From contig NZ_CP094494.1 of assembly GCF_022810765.1 (NCBI RefSeq), forward strand, positions 2,790,001 to 2,854,000: a stretch of DNA of 64,000 nt. The letters run 5' to 3'. Positions 35,029-43,399 of this stretch are shown here, one piece after another. The stretch is from Winogradskyella sp. MH6 (GTDB lineage Bacteria > Bacteroidota > Bacteroidia > Flavobacteriales > Flavobacteriaceae). A program made the position numbers and the translations under genes. The notes beneath the pieces were generated by a model. It was not told the DNA's origin and did no database searches. It was given only the letters and a program-made list of their open reading frames with translations. Positions within the stretch are counted from its first letter, which is position 1. The number at the start of each line of letters is the position of its first letter.

Positions 35029-36291
35029 ATGAAATCTCACTATCAAATTTTAGTAATTGGTGGAGGTACAGGAGGTATAATGACTTCTGCCAACTTATTA
35101 GCCAAAGATAAATCTTTAGATATAGGTTTAATAGAGCCAGCTGAGTGGCATTATTATCAACCAGCATGGACACTTGTAGGTGGTGGAACCTATGATTTTG
35201 AAAAAACAAAACGACCAATGTCTTCTGTAATGCCAGAAGGTGTTGATTGGATTAAAGATTTTGCAACGGGTTTTAATCCAGAAGGAAATGCAGTATCAAC
35301 AAAAGAAAGTGGTGATATTACTTATGATTATCTAATTGTTTCTCCAGGACTTGTGATGGATACATCACTCATTGAAGGTTTAACAGAGTCTCTAGGAAAA
35401 GGAGTAGTGTGCAGCAACTACACAGATCCAAAGCATACTTGGGAAGTTTTAAGAAACTTTAAAGGTGGTAATGCTGTTTTTACGCAGCCAACAACACCAA
35501 TTAAATGTGGTGGAGCACCACAGAAAATAGCCTATTTAGCAGCAGATTATTTTAAAAAGAATGGTCTTAAAAATAAGAGCAATGTAGTTTTTGCTACACC
35601 TGGCTCTGTAATTTTTGGAGTTAAGGAAATTAGAGAGAGTTTAATGCAAGTGATTAGTAGATATGGCATTCACTTTAAACCATTTTATGCACCAATAAAA
35701 ATTGATGGAGAAAACCAAATGGTAACCTTTAAAGGTGTTGGTACTGGTGAAAATAAATGTGTGATTAATGAAGATAATGAACTTAGAGAAGTCATGTCTG
35801 GTGAACAAATCATTGAGATGCCTTTTGATATGCTTCACTTAGCACCACCACAGACTGCGCCAAAATTTGTAAAAGAGTCTTCTTTAGTAAATGAAGCAGG
35901 CTGGTTAGATGTTGACATACATACGCTACAACATAACAAATATCCAAATATATTCGGTTTAGGTGATGTGGCTGCCTTACCAACAGCAAAGACAGGTGCA
36001 GCAATACGTAAACAAGTACCTGTAGTTTCTGATAATATACTTCAGTTAATTGCCCATAACAAAAAAGGAAATAAATCCTACAACGGTTATTCATCTTGTC
36101 CACTAGTAACGGGTTATGGCAAAATGATTTTAGCCGAGTTTGATTATGATAATAACTTTATTCCAGATCCTAAGTTAAAGCAAATGCTTGTCTTTAATAG
36201 CGAAAAAGAGCATTGGAGACTTTGGATGCTTAAAAAATATGGATTGCCATATTTATATTGGAATAAAATGATGAAAGGAAAAGAGGTTTAG
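35029..36291 (+). CDS. Sulfide:quinone oxidoreductase-like flavoprotein (first copy)
   Basis: The 420-residue protein has an N-terminal FAD-binding motif (ILVIGGGTGGIMTSANLL), a second nucleotide motif, and FGLGDVAALPTAKTGAAIRKQ near the C-terminus as in SQR/NDH-2 flavoproteins. Catalytic cysteine candidates are Cys128 (KGVVCSNY) and Cys160 (TPIKCGGAPQK); this pair is typical of the SQOR/type II sulfide:quinone oxidoreductase. The enzyme would oxidise sulfide to persulfide or polysulfide and pass electrons to menaquinone at the membrane. Persulfide would then go to the rhodanese and MBL proteins upstream. Confidence 0.9.
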   Translation: MKSHYQILVIGGGTGGIMTSANLLAKDKSLDIGLIEPAEWHYYQPAWTLVGGGTYDFEKTKRPMSSVMPEGVDWIKDFATGFNPEGNAVSTKESGDITYDYLIVSPGLVMDTSLIEGLTESLGKGVVCSNYTDPKHTWEVLRNFKGGNAVFTQPTTPIKCGGAPQKIAYLAADYFKKNGLKNKSNVVFATPGSVIFGVKEIRESLMQVISRYGIHFKPFYAPIKIDGENQMVTFKGVGTGENKCVINEDNELREVMSGEQIIEMPFDMLHLAPPQTAPKFVKESSLVNEAGWLDVDIHTLQHNKYPNIFGLGDVAALPTAKTGAAIRKQVPVVSDNILQLIAHNKKGNKSYNGYSSCPLVTGYGKMILAEFDYDNNFIPDPKLKQMLVFNSEKEHWRLWMLKKYGLPYLYWNKMMKGKEV

Positions 36292-36325
36292 TCAATCCCT
36301 TAATTTTGATTTAATAGCAACTGAG

Positions 36326-36356
36326 AGCATCTTAATTATTTAAGATGCTTTTTTAT
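36326..36356 (+). terminator. Terminator after SQR
   Basis: 10-bp stem AGCATCTTAA / TTAAGATGCT, 4-nt loop, T tract. Confidence 0.82.
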
Positions 36357-36431
36357 TAACTGACAAATGTCATCTTTATTATTAAACTTAAAACTTACTT
36401 TAGCCTTTGTAAACGATAAATAGATTAACCA

Positions 36432-36578
36432 ATGAACAATTCTTTACTAATATACGATCACAGCAATGGTGTTATAATGATTGCAGTGTTTGCTTTAGTT
36501 TGCGTCATTTTAGTAGGCGTCCTTGTTAATTTTATGACAAGCGGAAAAAAGAAAAACGACAACAACGAAACTAACTAA
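36432..36578 (+). CDS. 48-residue single-membrane-helix protein
   Basis: ATG 36432 opens a 48-codon frame. Its sequence, MNNSLLIYDHSNGVIMIAV in the first part, leads into one membrane helix (about residues 14-34), then a hydrophilic tail TSGKKKNDNNETN. The topology (short outside part, helix, positive tail) is that of small membrane subunits of respiratory or transport complexes. It has its own terminators on both sides, arguing against a chance frame. No family was recognised. It sits between SQR and the copper receptor operon. Confidence 0.55.
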   Translation: MNNSLLIYDHSNGVIMIAVFALVCVILVGVLVNFMTSGKKKNDNNETN

Positions 36579-36659
36579 ACTAATTTAACTTTCATGTTTT
36601 GCATGGTTTTTAAACCGTGCGATTATTTAAAATTCATATAGAATTTTGGGCTAAAATAA

Positions 36660-36694
36660 AGAGGCTCGATTGAAAAAATCGAGCCTCTTTTTTT
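36660..36694. terminator. Bidirectional terminator
   Basis: 11-bp stem GAGGCTCGATT / AATCGAGCCTC with a 5-nt loop and T runs on both strands, between the small ORF and the copper receptor gene. Confidence 0.85.
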
Positions 36695-36716
36695 ATTGTA
36701 TTAAGTCAATAAAATT

Positions 36717-38813
36717 TTAAAATCTGTACTGTAAAAATGCCGAAAAATTACGTCCAGGTTCTGTAATTGGTACACGACCAAAGTCAGCCTGATTGGTAAA
36801 TGAAAAATTGAGATGATTATTGTAAGTCTCATCAAAAATATTCAATACAGCGACTCCTAAGGTAAAATTCTTAAAAGCATTTATACCAAAACGAGCATCT
36901 AAAGTTTGATAACCATCTGTAGTAGTTTCACCAAAACTTTCAGAAATATCATCTTGTTGAGATACTAAGTTATATTGTAGGTTTGCCCAATACTTCTCTT
37001 TTTTAACACCAGCTGAAAATCGTGTTGTAAAAGGGGGTGTAAGCGGTAAGGATTCATTTAAATCTTTGTTTTTTGCATACACATAAGCAAATTCACCTTT
37101 TACGAAATAGTCTTTTAGAAAATCTAATTCTGCTTTAATTTCAAAACCTGTTTTATAAGCCTCATCCAAATTTCTAAAAACTTTAGCATGCTGTGGCTGT
37201 GCCATTGGCATAAACTTACGGTCTAAGTTTTCATCAACAACAGCAACAATATAATTTTCAAAAAATGAATAGTAAAAAGACGCTTCATACTTAAAAGCAT
37301 CTAAACCATTTTTTAAAGGTTCATAACCTTTAAAGCCGATTTCAAATTGGTTATTAACTTCAGCATCCAAGTTAGGATTACCAACATACTCATAAGGATC
37401 TTGGCCAACAGTGAAGTGATTTATAAAACGCTCTATCATGTTTGCAGAGCGTACACCACGACCATAAGCAGCTTCTATCGTAAATTTGTCTGAAACGATT
37501 TTCTTAACAGAAACAGTAGCACTTATATTATGCTCCGTTCGTTTCTCTAAATCATACATAGCTTCAAAATCTGCTTCAGGATCTTTAATGTCTGAAACAA
37601 CGTTATCATATCTAATACCAGCTGTTAGAATTGTGTTTGGACTAACGCTGTATTTAGCCTCAGTAAAAACACCTAAATCATTGATGTATGAATCTTGCCA
37701 AACTTTGTCTGTAAATAGCATTGGCTGTGGTAACAGATTTCCATTCATTACTTTCACTAAACGCTCTCTACTGCCATCTCTGGCAACATTAAGCATATCG
37801 ATACCAGAAAAAATGTTTAAGCTTTTTGCTGGTTGCCAATGTAACTCTACTTTACCACCTGTTGTTGTAGCATCAACATTAGACGCTGCTTCCATCATAT
37901 TAAAAGATGGTCTGTTTGTGTTGGTCATTAAATGATCTACATAACTATAGTAAGCCTTTGCATTTACAGATTTAATGACCTTGCCAATATTATCTAGTTT
38001 ATAGTCTAGCGAGATAATACTACTGTTATCATAATCAGTATCCATTGGTAAGGCAGCATGCAAAACATCTCTACCAAAAGACTGTCTCCAGTGTGCTTGT
38101 AAGCGTTGGTTTTCTGTAAAGTTATAGCCAACTTTTACACCATAATCGGTACTTCTAAAAGACGATGGAATTTCGGTGCCATCACCATCTTCATAATTAC
38201 CAAAATCTCTGTATCCAGCATTCGCTACAATGTCATACTTTTCTTGTATGTATTGTAGTTGAGCCATATTTACAAAAGAATTACCATTGCTTTCATAGCC
38301 TCCAGAGATTTTGCCATGTAATCCATAATCTAAATAATTTGGTTTTTCGGTCACCATGTTAACGACTCCACCAAACGTAGCTCCGTATCTAACAGTATAT
38401 GGACCTTTTATGATTTCAATTTTCGAAATCTCTTCAGGAATAATATGTGTTGTAATTGGATCCATTCGATTTGGACACGCATGCATCGCTTTGGTTCCAC
38501 CATCATATTGAATATTAAGCTGTTCGTATTGAGAAGCTCTAAACGATGGGTCAATGGCATAGTTACCTCGTTTTATAGAAGAAAATCCAATGATATTATT
38601 GAATAAATCTGCTACGTTTTTGGGCTGTACAATATTCTCTACATATTTGTTGGACACTATTGTTAGTACAGGATCGGTATTTTTATTTCCTGTAACTATA
38701 ACCTCATTTAGTTTTGTTGTTTTTTTATTTAAGGTGTCTTTCTCTGTTTCTTTTTGAGCATAAGACACAGCAGTAAGTAGTACACATAACAGTGCACTAT
38801 ACAATGTTTTCAT
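36717..38813 (-). CDS. TonB-dependent receptor, OprC/NosA-like (copper) type
   Basis: The 698-residue protein has a signal peptide, a plug domain and a beta-barrel ending QYRF. In the plug is MHACPNRMDP (Met110, His111, Cys113, Met117), the CxxxM-type signature of the OprC/NosA copper receptors. It is followed by ISKIEIIKGPYTVRYGATFGG, standard for the plug. No N-terminal carboxypeptidase-like domain is present. It likely imports copper for respiratory enzymes or copper proteins. It lies downstream of the small Cys-rich protein gene (64 bp), sharing its promoter near the site E palindrome. Confidence 0.88.
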   Translation of the reverse strand: MKTLYSALLCVLLTAVSYAQKETEKDTLNKKTTKLNEVIVTGNKNTDPVLTIVSNKYVENIVQPKNVADLFNNIIGFSSIKRGNYAIDPSFRASQYEQLNIQYDGGTKAMHACPNRMDPITTHIIPEEISKIEIIKGPYTVRYGATFGGVVNMVTEKPNYLDYGLHGKISGGYESNGNSFVNMAQLQYIQEKYDIVANAGYRDFGNYEDGDGTEIPSSFRSTDYGVKVGYNFTENQRLQAHWRQSFGRDVLHAALPMDTDYDNSSIISLDYKLDNIGKVIKSVNAKAYYSYVDHLMTNTNRPSFNMMEAASNVDATTTGGKVELHWQPAKSLNIFSGIDMLNVARDGSRERLVKVMNGNLLPQPMLFTDKVWQDSYINDLGVFTEAKYSVSPNTILTAGIRYDNVVSDIKDPEADFEAMYDLEKRTEHNISATVSVKKIVSDKFTIEAAYGRGVRSANMIERFINHFTVGQDPYEYVGNPNLDAEVNNQFEIGFKGYEPLKNGLDAFKYEASFYYSFFENYIVAVVDENLDRKFMPMAQPQHAKVFRNLDEAYKTGFEIKAELDFLKDYFVKGEFAYVYAKNKDLNESLPLTPPFTTRFSAGVKKEKYWANLQYNLVSQQDDISESFGETTTDGYQTLDARFGINAFKNFTLGVAVLNIFDETYNNHLNFSFTNQADFGRVPITEPGRNFSAFLQYRF

Positions 38814-38877
38814 TTATAGTATAATTATAATCTTTAAAAAAATAAGGGTAGATATTATCTACGTTTAAAAAAGGAAA

Positions 38878-39255
38878 TTATACTCGTGGTGGATGAAACC
38901 AATCTACAGTATTCAAAAAAGAATATAAATTGTTATAAGAATTTGGTGATTGTCTTTTAAGCACAAACTCAGCGATCTGCTTAATATCTTCTTTAGGATA
39001 AGAAACTAACATAAGCTCTTTAAAATCTACAATACTTTCTGGTGTTTTCTCATTGCTGTCTTGAGATTCTGCTACCTTTTTAAGGTGACATTTACCGTTA
39101 CATTGTAACTCTGGTTTGTCCTTATTTTCACAAAGCGCTTCTATAAACCCAACAGGATCAAGTTTATAGTAAGCATAGGTAATAGACACTCTTAGACTAT
39201 TAGATAGAATAAGAAGTGAAAGCAATATAGAAAGAATGTAAGTGCCTATTTTCAT
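38878..39255 (-). CDS. Small membrane-anchored Cys-rich protein preceding the copper receptor
   Basis: The 125-residue protein starts with a membrane/signal segment (MKIGTYILSILLSLLILSN) and carries the cysteine cluster CENKDKPELQCNGKCHLKK (C-x8-C-x3-C). An upstream ATG at 39339 is in frame, but the hydrophobic segment begins at ATG 39255. The cysteines plus His could bind copper at the periplasmic face. It is transcribed with the OprC/NosA-like receptor. Its promoter probably uses the divergent palindrome at 39357; GAACTTTA on the minus strand (39334-39327) lies 22 bp from it. Function is inferred from context. Confidence 0.72.
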   Translation of the reverse strand: MKIGTYILSILLSLLILSNSLRVSITYAYYKLDPVGFIEALCENKDKPELQCNGKCHLKKVAESQDSNEKTPESIVDFKELMLVSYPKEDIKQIAEFVLKRQSPNSYNNLYSFLNTVDWFHPPRV

Positions 39256-39326
39256 GCTTTGCAAAAGTATGCTTATTGTAAAATTATCATACTGACTTTC
39301 GTCATAAATTTCACAAAATATCATGA

Positions 39327-39400
39327 TAAAGTTCCTCATTAGATTTTACTCTTAAAGTAACATTCGTTACATAGCTTTAGACTATTGTTTTTTAATTTTG
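39327..39400. promoter_or_regulatory. Divergent CRP/FNR-type site E with -7 elements on both sides
   Basis: GTAACATTCGTTAC (39357-39370). On the plus strand TAATTTTG (39393-39400) lies exactly 22 bp away. On the minus strand GAACTTTA (39334-39327) lies exactly 22 bp away. One palindrome may serve both the peroxiredoxin and the copper-receptor operon. Confidence 0.7.
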
Positions 39401-39427
39401 AATAAATTATTTAAATAACAATTTATC

Positions 39428-40150
39428 ATGAATACAACAGAAACATCACAAGAACAACAAACATTTTCAATGCCAAGAATAGGTGATAAAGCACCAGAAT
39501 TTAAAGCTGTTACTACTCAAGGGGAGATTAATTTCCCATCAGATTATAAAGGTAGCTGGACAATTTTATTTAGCCATCCAGCAGATTTTACACCAGTTTG
39601 TACATCTGAGTTTATGACGTTTGCTCATCTTGAAGAAAAGTTTAATAAAGCGAATTGTAAATTAGTTGGTTTGTCTGTTGATGGATTGTACAGCCATATT
39701 GCATGGTTAAGAACCATAAAAGACAAAATTGAGTTCAATGGGATGAAAGATATTGAAGTGAAATTCCCATTAATTGAAGACATTACGATGAATGTGGCTA
39801 AAAAATACGGTATGATTCAACCAGGTGAACATCAGACCCAAGCAGTTAGAGCTGTATTCTTTATTGATCCAAACAGTACAGTTAGAGCTATTATATATTA
39901 CCCTTTGAGTTTAGGTAGAAATTTTGACGAAATTTATAGAGCATTAATCGCAATGCAAACCTCTGATAAGTTTAACGTGGCAACACCAGCAGATTGGGAA
40001 CCAGGTAAAGATGTGATTATTTCACCAGCTGGTTCTTGTGGTGTGGCTGAAGAGCGTATGACCAATACTGATGACTTAGAATGTAAAGATTGGTTTTTCT
40101 GTACTAAAAAATTAGATAAGGAGACTGTTTTAAAAGAAGTATTAAAATAA
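39428..40150 (+). CDS. 1-Cys (Prx6-type) peroxiredoxin
   Basis: The 240-residue protein has the peroxiredoxin catalytic motif HPADFTPVCTSEF with Cys58, the conserved Arg of the active site in AVRAVFFID, and the long C-terminal domain of the Prx6 group (WEPGKDVIISP, DDLECKDWFFCTKK). It reduces hydrogen peroxide, organic peroxides or persulfide-derived species in the cytoplasm. Two extra cysteines near the C-terminus could act as resolving residues. It has site E upstream and a strong terminator downstream. Confidence 0.92.
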   Translation: MNTTETSQEQQTFSMPRIGDKAPEFKAVTTQGEINFPSDYKGSWTILFSHPADFTPVCTSEFMTFAHLEEKFNKANCKLVGLSVDGLYSHIAWLRTIKDKIEFNGMKDIEVKFPLIEDITMNVAKKYGMIQPGEHQTQAVRAVFFIDPNSTVRAIIYYPLSLGRNFDEIYRALIAMQTSDKFNVATPADWEPGKDVIISPAGSCGVAEERMTNTDDLECKDWFFCTKKLDKETVLKEVLK

Positions 40151-40160
40151 TGAAAGAAGA

Positions 40161-40191
40161 AATAGGGTTTCCAATTTGGAAACCCTATTTT
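40161..40191 (+). terminator. Terminator after peroxiredoxin
   Basis: 12-bp perfect stem AATAGGGTTTCC / GGAAACCCTATT with a 5-nt loop, T run following. It directly abuts the cydAB promoter palindrome. Confidence 0.88.
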
Positions 40192-40235
40192 GTAATATAG
40201 GTTACAGAAGTAATTTTGTATCATCTATATCTTTG
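40192..40235 (+). promoter_or_regulatory. CRP/FNR-type site F with -7 element (cydAB promoter)
   Basis: GTAATATAGGTTAC (40192-40205; one base off the consensus). The perfect -7 element TATCTTTG (40228-40235) is exactly 22 bp downstream. Confidence 0.72.
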
Positions 40236-40249
40236 AAAAAACTTTTCAT

Positions 40250-41605
40250 ATGGATACCGAAATCCTTGCCAGAATCCAATTTGCCTTCACAGTAGCATTT
40301 CACTATATCTATCCGCCTTTAAGTATTGGCATAGGATTAATCATGGTGATTTTTGAAGGTTTATATCTGAAAACAGGTAAAAAACAGTATGAAATTTTAA
40401 CGCGTTTTTGGTTGAAAATTTTCGCCATAACTTTTGGTATTGGTGTTGCAACCGGAATCATCATGGAGTTTGAATTTGGTACCAATTGGTCTGTATATTC
40501 AAAATATGTAGGAGACATTTTCGGTAGTGCTTTAGCCGCTGAAGGTTTATTTGCTTTCGGTCTCGAAAGTACCTTTCTGGGGATTTTAATTTTCGGTTGG
40601 AATCGTGTGTCACCAAAAGTACATTTCATTTCAACTATAGGTGTATTTCTGGGATCTATGTTCTCTGCGGTTTGGATTGTGGTAGCTAACAGCTGGCAAC
40701 AAACACCAGCTGGATATCATATTGTTGGCGAAGGATTAACTGCTAGGGCAGAAGTCACTGATTTTTGGGCTATGGTCTTTAATCCATCAAGTGTAGATCG
40801 TATTATCCATGTATGGCAAGGAGCATTTTTAGCTGGTGCTTTTATGGTATTGAGTGTGCATGCGTATTATTTATTGAAGGGTCGTTATGTAGAAATTTCA
40901 AAAAAAGCCTTCAAAATCTCATTGTTGGTTGCAACAATTATCTCACTAACACAATTAGTTTCAGGGCATAGTTCTGCAGATGGTGTAGCCGTTAATCAAC
41001 CAGCCAAATTAGCAGCTATGGAAGGGCATTATGATGAATCTTCAGCCGCTGATTTGTATTTATTTGGTTGGGTAGATGACAAATCGCAAAAAGTTACTGG
41101 AATAGGTATTCCTGGTGGTTTGTCATTCTTGGTACATCAGGATTTTGAAGAGCCAATACAAGGTTTAAATGCGTTTCCAAAGGATGAAATCCCAACACAA
41201 GTTAATGCGGTATTTCAGTTTTATCATATCATGATTTCCATTGGTATGTTTTTAATTGGATTAACCCTTTATGCATCTTACTTATGGTGGAGAGGAAAAT
41301 TGTTCGATAAAAAATGGTTACTTAAAATATTTGCATTTTCGGTATTATTACCTCAAATAGCCAATCAAGTAGGTTGGTTTGCTGCCGAAATGGGTAGACA
41401 ACCTTGGGTGGTTTATGGTCACTTAAAAACAAGTGACGCCTTTTCTCAAGAAGTTTCCTCGAATCAAATATTATTCTCTTTAATCTTGTTCTTAGTGGTA
41501 TATGCAATATTGTTTTTACTGTTCCTTTATTCTTTAAATAAAAAGATAAAACACGGACCGTATAACGAAGCAGAAAACCCAGACGAATTTTTAAAATACA
41601 CTTAA
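40250..41605 (+). CDS. cydA: Cytochrome bd-type quinol oxidase subunit I
   Basis: The 451-residue multi-pass protein begins ARIQFAFTVAFHYIYPPL, with His18 as the expected axial ligand of the bd high-spin haem. WSVYSKYVGDIFGS, SVHAYYLLKGR (His ligand) and GRQPWVVYGHLKTSDAFS are CydA landmarks. The periplasmic Q-loop is of the short type. CydAB reduces oxygen to water with quinol, with high oxygen affinity and tolerance of sulfide and cyanide, which fits the neighbouring sulfide oxidation genes. Control by site F fits low-oxygen or redox induction. Confidence 0.95.
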   Translation: MDTEILARIQFAFTVAFHYIYPPLSIGIGLIMVIFEGLYLKTGKKQYEILTRFWLKIFAITFGIGVATGIIMEFEFGTNWSVYSKYVGDIFGSALAAEGLFAFGLESTFLGILIFGWNRVSPKVHFISTIGVFLGSMFSAVWIVVANSWQQTPAGYHIVGEGLTARAEVTDFWAMVFNPSSVDRIIHVWQGAFLAGAFMVLSVHAYYLLKGRYVEISKKAFKISLLVATIISLTQLVSGHSSADGVAVNQPAKLAAMEGHYDESSAADLYLFGWVDDKSQKVTGIGIPGGLSFLVHQDFEEPIQGLNAFPKDEIPTQVNAVFQFYHIMISIGMFLIGLTLYASYLWWRGKLFDKKWLLKIFAFSVLLPQIANQVGWFAAEMGRQPWVVYGHLKTSDAFSQEVSSNQILFSLILFLVVYAILFLLFLYSLNKKIKHGPYNEAENPDEFLKYT

Positions 41606-41615
41606 TAGCAGTACT

Positions 41616-42653
41616 ATGGAAACATTTTTAGGTATAGATTATCCAACATTATGGTATTTAGTTGTAGGGTTATTGTTTTCGGGTTACGCCATTTTAGAAG
41701 GTTTTGATTATGGTGCTGGTGCATGGCATTTGTTCTTAAGAAAAGACTTAAGTAGACGTATTGCCATTAATGCTATTGGTCCGCTTTGGGATGCCAACCA
41801 AGTATGGTTAATTATTGGTGGAGGAGCATTGTTTGCTGGATTTCCAGTAATGTATGCTACCATGTTGTCGGCAATGTATATTCCATTTATGTTGTTTTTA
41901 ATGCTATTGGTGTTGCGCTCTGCAGCGATAAAATTTAGAAGTGCAGAAGAAATGAAATGGTGGCGAAAAACCTGGGATATTATCTATTTTGTGTCCAATA
42001 CCTTAATTGGATTTCTTCTAGGTGTTGTTTTGGGTAATGTGTTACAAGGCTTTGAGCTTCATGAAAATTTTGAATATAAAGGAGGCATTTTCTTTTCGTT
42101 TTTAAATCCTTATGCATTAATGGTAGGGCTAACAACTTTATCTATTTTTATGACACAAGGTGCGATTTTTCTACTATTAAAAACTGAAGGTAGACTGCAC
42201 GACAGATTATCATTTTTACTTAAAAAAGGTATGATATTCTTTATTATAAGTTTTGCCATTACGTCATTATACACTTTAACATTTCTGCATGGAGTAACCG
42301 ATAAATTTAAAGAACAACCTGTATTTTTTGCTTTGCCCATTTTGGCGTTCTTAGCTGTAGCAAATGTGCCAAGGTTAGTCTCTAAGAAGAAATATTCGCA
42401 TGCCTTAATATTTTCATCATTGATTATGGCATTTTTATTAATGTTGGTGGCATTTCAGTTATATCCAGTTTTGTTACCTTCTACAATTAGTCCTGAGTAT
42501 AGTGTTACTATTTATAATGCAGCTTCTTCGCAGAAATCTTTAGGCATTATGTTAACCATTGTGCTAATCGGAGCTCCACTTTTAGCATTCTACTTCTTGT
42601 TTTTATATAAAACATTTCATGGTAAAGTAAAGTTAGACGACACCAGTTATTAA
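41616..42653 (+). CDS. cydB: Cytochrome bd-type quinol oxidase subunit II
   Basis: The 345-residue membrane protein has the CydB signatures LEGFDYGAGAWHLF near residue 30 and IGPLWDANQVWLIIGGGALFAGFPVMYA (part). About nine membrane helices are predicted. It starts 11 bp after cydA. The last 54 bp (42600-42653) recur, with three substitutions, at 49443-49496 downstream of the exporter operon. A weak hairpin (AAAAAGAG 42658-42665 / CTCTTTTT 42681-42688) may terminate the operon. Confidence 0.95.
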   Translation: METFLGIDYPTLWYLVVGLLFSGYAILEGFDYGAGAWHLFLRKDLSRRIAINAIGPLWDANQVWLIIGGGALFAGFPVMYATMLSAMYIPFMLFLMLLVLRSAAIKFRSAEEMKWWRKTWDIIYFVSNTLIGFLLGVVLGNVLQGFELHENFEYKGGIFFSFLNPYALMVGLTTLSIFMTQGAIFLLLKTEGRLHDRLSFLLKKGMIFFIISFAITSLYTLTFLHGVTDKFKEQPVFFALPILAFLAVANVPRLVSKKKYSHALIFSSLIMAFLLMLVAFQLYPVLLPSTISPEYSVTIYNAASSQKSLGIMLTIVLIGAPLLAFYFLFLYKTFHGKVKLDDTSY

Positions 42654-42748
42654 TTAAAAAAAGAGTTTTCTTATCAATTTCTCTTTTTAAAAAGGTACTA
42701 ATTAATAGTTAATTTTTTACAATTAAGATATTGATGTTCAAATTTTTG

Positions 42749-42785
42749 TACTTTTGTTAACCAAATAGTTAAACCAATTAGTTAA
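42749..42785 (+). promoter_or_regulatory. TetR-gene promoter and overlapping operators
   Basis: A perfect -7 element TACTTTTG (42749-42756) is followed directly by two inverted repeats: TTAAC-N6-GTTAA (42757-42772) and a related TTAAAC-N5-AGTTAA type copy (42769-42785), ending just before the TetR start. The layout suits autorepression at the transcription start. Confidence 0.65.
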
Positions 42786-42786
42786 A

Positions 42787-43398
42787 ATGACCAAAAAAGA
42801 GCAAAATATAGAAGAGCGTATTCTAAAAGCTGCGGAACAAATTTTTCATAAAAAAGGAATGGATGGAGCTCGTATGCAAGAAATAGCTGACGAGGCTGAA
42901 ATAAACAAAGCAATGCTACATTATTACTTTAGAAGTAAGCAATTACTTTTTGAAGCGGTGTTTATAAAAGCGTTTTCCATGTTGGCACCTCGATTAAATA
43001 AAATCCTCAACGATGAATCATCGATTGAAGATAAAGTCAGAAATTTTTCTTTCAACTACATTTCTTTTATAAGTGAGCATCCTTATCTGCCTAATTTCAT
43101 TATCCAAGAATTAAATAAAAACCCAGATTTCTTTTTGTCGCTTAAAAGCAAACAAGAGTTTCCAAAGTTAGATGGGTTTAAAAAACAGTTAGAAGAAGAA
43201 ATTGATAAAGGCCTTTTTAAGCCAATTAAAGCTGAACAGCTTTTTATAAACATTATTTCTTTAAATGCATTTCCGTTTATAGGAGAATCTTTAATTAAAG
43301 GTATCGCTAATATAGATGACGATAATTACAACAAACTTATTGAGGAACGTAAAACCCAAGTTGCAGATTTTATCATAGATGCCATTAAAATAAATTAA
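42787..43398 (+). CDS. TetR-family repressor of the exporter operon
   Basis: The 203-residue protein has an N-terminal TetR helix-turn-helix: RILKAAEQIFHKKGMDGARM and INKAMLHYYFRSKQLLFEAVF. The C-terminal ligand domain is of the unspecified type. It is first gene of a unit with a TolC-like protein (2 bp gap), membrane fusion protein, two ATPases and two permeases. This order matches the E. coli CecR (YbiH)-YbhGFSR group. It probably represses its own operon until bound by the exported compound. Confidence 0.9.
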   Translation: MTKKEQNIEERILKAAEQIFHKKGMDGARMQEIADEAEINKAMLHYYFRSKQLLFEAVFIKAFSMLAPRLNKILNDESSIEDKVRNFSFNYISFISEHPYLPNFIIQELNKNPDFFLSLKSKQEFPKLDGFKKQLEEEIDKGLFKPIKAEQLFINIISLNAFPFIGESLIKGIANIDDDNYNKLIEERKTQVADFIIDAIKIN

Positions 43399-43399
43399 C

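Noticed and set aside
37486..37935. 149-codon plus-strand frame inside the copper receptor gene
   Set aside because: Antisense to an intact TonB receptor; no start signal or domain of its own.
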